A stretch of DNA of 9,253 nt from Rhodospirillales bacterium (GTDB lineage Bacteria; Pseudomonadota; Alphaproteobacteria; Rhodospirillales; Casp-alpha2). The position numbers and the translations under genes were made by a program. Location of the stretch: the NCBI GenBank assembly GCA_028282185.1, contig JANQIJ010000255.1:1-9253 (forward strand), in the 5' to 3' direction. Below are positions 5,903-9,253 of the stretch, piece after piece (the stretch's first letter is position 1; each line of letters starts with the position of its first letter). Under the pieces are notes generated by a model. The model did not search any database. It saw nothing but the letters and a program-made list of their open reading frames with translations, and had not been told where the DNA came from.

Positions 5903-6637
5903 GTGAAGATGATGATTTTCAAGAATATTCAAGAAGATATCCGCGCTTTCATGGAGCGTGACCCGGCCGCCAAGGGCGGCTTGGCGATCTTCTTCACCTA
6001 TCCAGGGTTCCATGCCGTGGTATGGCACCGTCTGGCCCATTGGTTCTGGACCCGGCGGATGTACTTCGTCGCGCGGTTCATATCCAACCTGTCGCGCTGG
6101 GTAACCTTGATCGAGATTCACCCCGGCGCGGTCATCGGCAAGCGTTTTGTGATCGACCATGGCGGTGGCGTGGTGATCGGCGAAACCGCGGTGATCGGCG
6201 ATGACGTGACGATTTACCACCAGGTGACCCTCGGCGGGGTCGCGCCGTCGGTGGATTCCGACAGCCAGCGGGGCCAAAAGCGCCATCCGACCCTTGAAAA
6301 CGACGTGATCGTCGGCTGCGGCGCCGCGGTATTGGGGCCGATCACGGTCGGCGCCGGATCCCGCGTCGGCGCCAATGCGGTGGTCACCAAGGACATTCCC
6401 GGCGGGGTCACCGCGGTCGGCAACCCGGCGCAAGTCGTGTTGCCCAAGGACAAGGCCCGGGCCAAGGAGTTCCAGGCCTATGGCACGCCGACGGACGGTC
6501 AGGACCCGGTCATGCAAACGATCGAGAACCTCAGGGCGCAGGTCGCCGGGCTGATCGATCGGGTCGACGAATTGCAGCGGGATGACGCCGAAAAACAATC
6601 GCCCGCGGGTCGGCGCGCGGCGGGCGGCGAAACGTGA
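5903..6637 (+). CDS. cysE: Serine O-acetyltransferase
   Basis: This enzyme transfers acetyl from acetyl-CoA to L-serine, giving O-acetylserine, the carbon skeleton for cysteine. The 244-residue product has a shortened N-terminal helical region (about 1-65) and a left-handed beta-helix of hexapeptide repeats (about 70-175). The catalytic pair is E71 in IEIHPGA and H86 in VIDHGGG, equivalent to D143 and H158 of E. coli CysE. TLGGV (109-113) and RHPTL (127-131) are the usual substrate-loop landmarks, but the loop between them (114-126) is longer than usual. The tail (about 205-228) looks like a coiled coil, and the protein ends in GGET, without the C-terminal Ile that inserts into CysK in the classic complex. 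The GTG at 5903 has a weak GGA upstream; ATG at 5909 or 5912 are alternatives. It is first gene of the Fe-S run, so it probably supplies cysteine to the desulfurases. Confidence 0.95.
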   Translation: MKMMIFKNIQEDIRAFMERDPAAKGGLAIFFTYPGFHAVVWHRLAHWFWTRRMYFVARFISNLSRWVTLIEIHPGAVIGKRFVIDHGGGVVIGETAVIGDDVTIYHQVTLGGVAPSVDSDSQRGQKRHPTLENDVIVGCGAAVLGPITVGAGSRVGANAVVTKDIPGGVTAVGNPAQVVLPKDKARAKEFQAYGTPTDGQDPVMQTIENLRAQVAGLIDRVDELQRDDAEKQSPAGRRAAGGET

Positions 6638-6666
6638 ACATCGGATTTTAAGTGGACTGGGCGTCA

Positions 6667-6680
6667 CCCGATCGGTCGGG
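6667..6680 (+). other. Small stem-loop between cysE and iscR
   Basis: CCCGA (6667-6671) pairs with TCGGG (6676-6680) around TCGG. It lies in the 66-nt gap before the strong iscR ribosome binding site. No T run follows, so it is not a terminator; transcript processing or stability is possible. Confidence 0.25.
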
Positions 6681-6703
6681 GGAGCCTCAAAAGGAGACGG
6701 AAC

Positions 6704-7186
6704 GTGAAACTCAGTACCAAGGGACGATATGCGGTCATGGCAATGGTCGATTTGGCTGCCAACGCCAGTGACAAGCCGGTGGCCCTGTCGGATGTCGCCG
6801 ACCGCCAGGATATTTCCCTGTCTTACCTGGAGCAGCTGTTCGGCAAGTTGCGCAAGGCCGGTCTGGTCAACAGCGTGCGCGGTCCGGGCGGCGGCTATCT
6901 GCTGGCCCATGGATCGGCCGACACGCGGGTCGCCGATATCATCATGGCCGTGGACGAACCGATCCAGACGACGCGCTGCACCCCCGGTTCGCCCGAGGGT
7001 TGCCAGTCGGATCGGGCGCGCTGCCTGACCCACGATCTGTGGGAGGAATTGGGCAACCAAATCTACATGTATCTGAGCTCGGTGTCTTTGCAGGACGTTG
7101 TCGACAAGCGCGTCCTCGGCACCGCCGGGCGGTTGTATCAGCAAGAGCGTCAATCTGAACGCCCGGTTTCCATTCCGGCCGAATAA
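6704..7186 (+). CDS. iscR: Rrf2-family Fe-S cluster regulator IscR
   Basis: This DNA-binding repressor/activator senses Fe-S status by binding a [2Fe-2S] cluster. The 160-residue product begins MKLSTKGRYAVMAMVDLA, the typical Rrf2 N-terminus. The winged helix-turn-helix spans about 26-66, with recognition-helix sequence ISLSYLEQLFGKLRKAGLV (37-55) and the wing RGPGGGYLL (59-67). The cluster ligands are all present: C92, C100, C107 and H110 in the CLTH motif. Cysteine spacing is 7 and 6 residues, against 5 and 5 in E. coli IscR (C92, C98, C104, H107). The GTG start at 6704 is fixed by AAGGAG 7 nt upstream. It lies between cysE and the desulfurase genes and probably controls the run through the site at 5791-5815. 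The retained ligands argue for IscR over NsrR or RirA. Confidence 0.94.
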   Translation: MKLSTKGRYAVMAMVDLAANASDKPVALSDVADRQDISLSYLEQLFGKLRKAGLVNSVRGPGGGYLLAHGSADTRVADIIMAVDEPIQTTRCTPGSPEGCQSDRARCLTHDLWEELGNQIYMYLSSVSLQDVVDKRVLGTAGRLYQQERQSERPVSIPAE

Positions 7187-7222
7187 AACGCAGGCATGAC
7201 TTGAAAGCATAATGACCCCGAA

Positions 7223-8341
7223 ATGAGCGTCTACCTGGATCATAACGCGACCACGCCGGTCCGCCCCGAAGCGGCGGAAGCGGTTCGGCGCGCGCTCGCC
7301 GATGTCGGCAATCCGTCGTCGGTTCACGGCGAGGGACGGCGTGCCCGGCGCCGGGTCGAGGACGCGCGCGATCGGGTCGCCGACCTGGTCGGCGGCCGGC
7401 CGGATGACGTGATCTTTACGTCCGGCGGCACGGAAGCCAGCAACCAGGCCCTTGCCGATGCCGCGGTCGCCCTGGTTTCGGCGGTCGAGCATGTTTCGGT
7501 GATCGACGCGGCGCCTCAGGCGACGTGCATTCCCGTCGACGCCGACGGGGTGGTCGATCTTGAGGCGCTCGACACGATGCTGCGCGCGGCCAAGGACGCC
7601 GCTGCCGGGTCGGTCGTCGTTTCCGTCATGCTGGCGAACAACGAAACCGGCGTGATCCAGCCGGTACGCGCGGTTGCCGACCTGGCGCGGCGCCATGGCG
7701 CCATTGTCCATTGCGATGCGGTTCAGGCGCTTGGCAAGATGCCCGTCGACCTGACCGAACTCGGCGTTCACCGGCTCAGCCTTTCGGCCCATAAGATCGG
7801 CGGCCCGCAAGGCGTCGGCGCCTTGGTCGTCGCCCCCGGCCATCGGGTCGCGGCGACGCTTCGCGGCGGCGGCCAGGAACGGTCGCGGCGCGGCGGAACG
7901 GAAAACGTGCCCGGCATCGCCGGGTTCGGCCGCGCGGCCGAGTTGCTGGCCAACGGCCAGGAGCGGATGCCGCTGTTGCGCGATCTGCGCGATGCGTTGG
8001 AAGACGAAATTACGCGCACGGCACCCGACGCGGTGGTCTTTGCCAGGGGCCGGGATCGCTTGGCAAATACCAGCTGTATCGCCATGCCCGGCGTCACCTC
8101 GGAAACCCAGGTCATGGCCTTTGACCTGGATGGGATCGCGGTCAGCGCCGGCAGCGCCTGTTCGTCCGGCAAGGTGGAATCGTCGCATGTGCTGAAGGCC
8201 ATGGGCGTCGCCGAGGATCAATTGAACGCGGCGGTCCGCGTGAGCCTGGGTTGGACGACCGAGGCGGCGGATACGCGGAGATTTTGTGATGCCTGGAAAG
8301 CCCTTCACGCCCGCCTGGGCGGGGGCAGTCTGGCGGCTTGA
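7223..8341 (+). CDS. NifS-type cysteine desulfurase, class V aminotransferase fold
   Basis: This PLP enzyme converts cysteine to alanine and passes persulfide sulfur to acceptors. The 372-residue product starts MSVYLDHNATTPVRPEA. The PLP-binding residues are TSGGTEASN (66-74), H90 (ring stacking), D165 and Q168 in HCDAVQALGK, and the Schiff-base lysine K191 in SAHKIGGPQG. RRGGTENVPG (222-231) is the NifS-type version of the block that reads RSGTLPTP in IscS. The persulfide cysteine is C313 in SAGSACSSG on a long loop, which makes it group I. At 372 residues it is slightly shorter than IscS. The gene begins 36 nt after iscR with no clear Shine-Dalgarno. It sits directly before a second, IscS-type desulfurase, so it is a specialised paralogue; its sulfur acceptor is unknown. 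A tRNA-thiolation or Fe-S role are both possible. Confidence 0.92.
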   Translation: MSVYLDHNATTPVRPEAAEAVRRALADVGNPSSVHGEGRRARRRVEDARDRVADLVGGRPDDVIFTSGGTEASNQALADAAVALVSAVEHVSVIDAAPQATCIPVDADGVVDLEALDTMLRAAKDAAAGSVVVSVMLANNETGVIQPVRAVADLARRHGAIVHCDAVQALGKMPVDLTELGVHRLSLSAHKIGGPQGVGALVVAPGHRVAATLRGGGQERSRRGGTENVPGIAGFGRAAELLANGQERMPLLRDLRDALEDEITRTAPDAVVFARGRDRLANTSCIAMPGVTSETQVMAFDLDGIAVSAGSACSSGKVESSHVLKAMGVAEDQLNAAVRVSLGWTTEAADTRRFCDAWKALHARLGGGSLAA

Positions 8342-8360
8342 GCCTGTAATTGAAATCGAC

Positions 8361-8375
8361 ACCGACACGGTCGGT
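8361..8375 (+). other. Perfect stem-loop between the two desulfurase genes
   Basis: ACCGAC (8361-8366) pairs with GTCGGT (8370-8375) around a 3-base loop in the 60-nt gap. AAACCC follows rather than a T run, so it is not an intrinsic terminator. It may protect or process the polycistronic transcript. Confidence 0.4.
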
Positions 8376-8401
8376 AAACCCAGAAGGAAAGTGCGAAGAA
8401 A

Positions 8402-9253
8402 ATGAGTGCCATCAAGAAGACCGAAACGCGGACCGACTTGCCCGTCACCATGTCAAACCGGAAAGCGCCGATTTACCTGGACTACCAGGCGACGACGCCG
8501 ACGGACCCCCGGGTCACGGAAAAGATGCTGCCGTTCTTCTCCGAACAGTTCGGCAACCCCCATTCGCGGAACCACTTCTTCGGCTGGGAAGCGGAAGACG
8601 CCGTGGAAATCGCCCGCGAACAGATCGCTTCGATCATCGGCGCCAATCCGAAAGAAGTGATCTTCACCTCTGGCGCGACGGAATCGAACAACCTGGCGAT
8701 CAAGGGTGTCGCCCAGTTCTATAAGCAGAAGCGCAACCACATCGTCACCGTGGTGACCGAGCACAAATGCGTGCTCGACACCTGCCGCCATCTGGAGCAG
8801 GACGGGTTCGAGATCACCTATCTGCCGGTGTTGCAGAACGGTCTGATCGACCTGGAGCAGTTGCGCGAAACGGTGACCGACAACACGCTTCTGGTTTCGG
8901 TCATGGGCGTCAACAACGAGATCGGCGTGATCCAGCCGCTCAAGGAAATCGGCGCGATCTGCCGCGAAAAGGGCGCCTTCTTCCACACGGACTGCGCCCA
9001 GGCCGTCGGCAAGATGCCGCTTGACGTCGAAGAAATGAACATCGACCTGATGAGCATTTCCGGCCACAAGATCTACGGCCCCATGGGCATCGGCGCGCTT
9101 TACGTGCGGCGTCGCCCGCGGGTCCGCTTGGTGCCGATGATCAACGGCGGCGGTCAGGAACGCGGCATGCGCTCCGGCACCCTGCCGACCCCGCTCTGCG
9201 TCGGCCTGGGCGAGGCCTGCGCCATCGCCGAGCGTGAAATGGGCGCCGAGAAC
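8402..9253 (+). CDS. iscS: Cysteine desulfurase IscS, C-terminus beyond right edge
   Basis: This is the main PLP-dependent cysteine desulfurase feeding sulfur to Fe-S assembly. The first 284 residues are present. Landmarks are IYLDYQATTPTDPRV (24-38), FTSGATESNNLAIKG (88-102), H121 (the PLP-stacking His), D197 and Q200 in TDCAQAVGK, K223 in SGHKIYGP (Schiff base), and RGMRSGTLPTPL (254-265), the IscS-type block. These residues sit 17 positions later than in E. coli IscS (H104, D180, Q183, K206), matching an N-terminal extension. The active-site cysteine loop lies outside the window. The ATG at 8402 has AAGGA 13 nt upstream; ATG at 8450 would remove the extension but has no ribosome binding site. 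Related organisms usually continue with suf genes, though none is visible here. Confidence 0.95.
   Translation, partial: MSAIKKTETRTDLPVTMSNRKAPIYLDYQATTPTDPRVTEKMLPFFSEQFGNPHSRNHFFGWEAEDAVEIAREQIASIIGANPKEVIFTSGATESNNLAIKGVAQFYKQKRNHIVTVVTEHKCVLDTCRHLEQDGFEITYLPVLQNGLIDLEQLRETVTDNTLLVSVMGVNNEIGVIQPLKEIGAICREKGAFFHTDCAQAVGKMPLDVEEMNIDLMSISGHKIYGPMGIGALYVRRRPRVRLVPMINGGGQERGMRSGTLPTPLCVGLGEACAIAEREMGAEN

Noticed and set aside
6704..7186. Calling the Rrf2 gene NsrR or RirA
   Set aside because: The CLTH ligand motif, placement before desulfurase genes and overall sequence fit IscR better.
5828..8368. An 846-residue open frame on the minus strand across cysE, iscR and the NifS-type desulfurase
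   Set aside because: It is an antisense shadow of three well-supported genes in GC-rich DNA, has no recognisable domain and runs straight through unrelated genes.
8453..9067. A 204-residue minus-strand frame across iscS
   Set aside because: It is antisense to a clear IscS, with His/Asp/Val-rich shadow composition.

Overview
The window is a stretch of high-GC bacterial chromosome that looks alphaproteobacterial, most likely Rhodospirillales-like. Three things suggest this: a cysE-iscR-cysteine desulfurase-iscS run of the kind that usually leads into suf genes; an IscR with a lengthened cysteine loop; and strong GC bias in the coding regions (for example 48 of 60 bases G/C at 7321-7380). The assignment is inferred from gene order and protein style, not from a marker gene. 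I see no rRNA, tRNA, CRISPR array, transposase or integrase.

Left part, minus strand (1-2074): tyrS (809-2074) is followed after 10 nt by the first 266 codons of a GT39/ArnT-like membrane glycosyltransferase that runs off the left edge. Middle (2144 to about 3700): a clearly AT-richer islet (47% G/C at 2401-2460, 40% at 3541-3600) holds a two-gene minus-strand operon. Its genes are a ParA-type ATPase (2582-3517) and an unrecognised basic 140-residue protein (2144-2566) that starts at TTG. The islet sits between two housekeeping genes, tyrS and anmK, which point away from each other, and it looks horizontally acquired. No ParB is visible. A roughly 400-base gap (3518-3918) carries candidate promoters and inverted repeats but no convincing gene.

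Right part (3919-9253): anmK (cell-wall recycling, plus strand) converges on and overlaps by 3 nt a small alpha/beta hydrolase gene (minus strand). After a 215-base divergent intergenic region comes a plus-strand cysteine and Fe-S cluster run: cysE, iscR, a NifS-type cysteine desulfurase and iscS, the last cut by the right edge. CysE makes O-acetylserine for cysteine synthesis, the two desulfurases take sulfur from cysteine for Fe-S assembly, and IscR senses Fe-S status.

The best regulatory find is a near-consensus sigma70 promoter before cysE (TTGATA, 17 nt, TATATT). A 25-base match to the E. coli IscR type 1 site covers its -35 element, implying IscR control of the whole run. The best candidate for something little described is the parA plus 140-residue-protein module.
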